DNA of 64,000 nucleotides from assembly GCA_016218915.1 (NCBI GenBank), contig JACRCQ010000039.1:62001-126000 (forward strand). The letters are read 5' to 3'. Positions 63,692 to 64,000 of the stretch are shown piece after piece (the first letter of the stretch is position 1; each line of letters starts with the position of its first letter). The stretch comes from Deltaproteobacteria bacterium (GTDB taxonomy: Bacteria; Myxococcota_A; Polyangia; Polyangiales; Polyangiaceae). The notes beneath the pieces were generated by a model, which was not told the DNA's origin, did not search any database, and saw only the letters and a program-made list of their open reading frames with translations. The translations under genes and the position numbers were made by a program.

Positions 63692-63702
63692 AGCCTTCTT
63701 CC

Positions 63703-64000
63703 TCAGAACTCCCCGCGTATGCCGATGCTCGGGATGATCGGCAGTCCGGTGATCTTGCTCTTCTGCGAGAAGTTGTAGTTGTACGCGTATCCCTCGACGT
63801 TCTGGGCGTAGTACACGTTCTGGACATCCAGATACATCGAGAAGATCCCGCCGTCCGCATGCACCCACTTCTTGTCGATCCGAAGGTCGAGCTGGTTGAA
63901 CAGCGGCAGCCGTTGCGAGAACGGGTTCATGCTGTTCAACGGGACATACGAGCCTGAGTTGGCATTGTAGAGCGAGCCGACGATCGGCGTGGTGAGGTTG
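63703..64000 (-). CDS. C-terminal end of a TonB-dependent-receptor-like outer-membrane protein (5' part outside window)
   Basis: About 99 codons are visible, running off the right edge. LPLFNQLDLRIDKKWVHADG, then FSMYLDVQNVYYAQNVEGYA, and the final GLPIIPSIGIRGEF are typical last strands of TonB-dependent receptor barrels in Myxococcota, ending in Phe as barrel proteins usually do. It would import a metal chelate or other ligand across the outer membrane. The plug domain and substrate cannot be seen. It is convergent with arfB. Confidence 0.72.
   Translation of the reverse strand, partial: NLTTPIVGSLYNANSGSYVPLNSMNPFSQRLPLFNQLDLRIDKKWVHADGGIFSMYLDVQNVYYAQNVEGYAYNYNFSQKSKITGLPIIPSIGIRGEF

Overview
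The window is high-GC bacterial DNA, about 65-70% by eye, with dense genes, frequent 4-base start/stop overlaps, and many secreted lipoproteins and signalling proteins. Several features point to a myxobacterium (Myxococcota), most likely of the Polyangiales/Sorangium type. These are a metalloprotease ending in a MYXO-CTERM sorting tail, two eukaryote-like Ser/Thr kinases, lipoproteins with glycine/serine/alanine-rich linkers after the lipobox, a MopE-type Cys motif, an IgGFc-binding-protein-like lipoprotein, and an NtrC regulator beside a histidine kinase. The genus is inferred, not shown. I saw no rRNA, tRNA, CRISPR array, transposase or prophage.

Layout. 1-1703 (minus): a glycosyltransferase cut by the left edge and a secreted transglycosylase-like lipoprotein. 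2155-8399 (plus): a small protein, a Ser/Thr kinase overlapping a TPR protein, and a purine permease. 8400-8826: a repeat-rich convergent spacer. 8827-15530 (minus): a TPR protein, an OPT transporter, a TerB-like protein, and a STAND ATPase with a C-terminal winged-helix-like region. 15598-17979 (plus): a COG0731-type radical SAM enzyme and a glutamine synthetase with Phe at the adenylylation position. 17991-19258: a lone receiver protein and a DUF2914-like lipoprotein. 19259-19495: a second repeat-rich spacer carrying an inverted copy of the element at 8589. 19496-24672 (minus): a DUF2760-Hsp70-Hsp70 operon. 24989-29026 (plus): the MYXO-CTERM protease and a B12-binding radical SAM/TPR protein. 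29088-32063 (plus): three substrate-binding-type proteins in a row with no transporter subunit.

32070-42920 is mostly secreted or surface lipoproteins, plus one methyltransferase. They include a protein with nine Cys-rich repeats. 42994-44432 holds a YfcG-like glutathione transferase and a Phd/PIN toxin-antitoxin pair with a TGTACA operator. 44488-49885 (minus) is a kinase, FG-GAP lipoprotein and PEGA protein operon. 50112-53968 has an outer-membrane-type protein and a divergent NtrC/histidine kinase pair. 54038-57994 (plus) is a barrel-like protein, an ECF sigma factor, a membrane protein and a propeller lipoprotein. 58077-63008 holds a VWA lipoprotein, a polysaccharide deacetylase and two lipoproteins. 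63192-63620 is an ArfB-type peptidyl-tRNA hydrolase behind a 15-bp tandem repeat. The right edge cuts the end of a TonB-dependent-receptor-like protein.

The most unusual material is (i) a dispersed element of roughly 115-132 bp, present twice in opposite orientation and both times between convergent genes, next to 7-base periodic arrays; (ii) the binding-protein-only operon; (iii) the kinase/FG-GAP/PEGA operon; and (iv) the in-frame 15-bp repeat in front of arfB.
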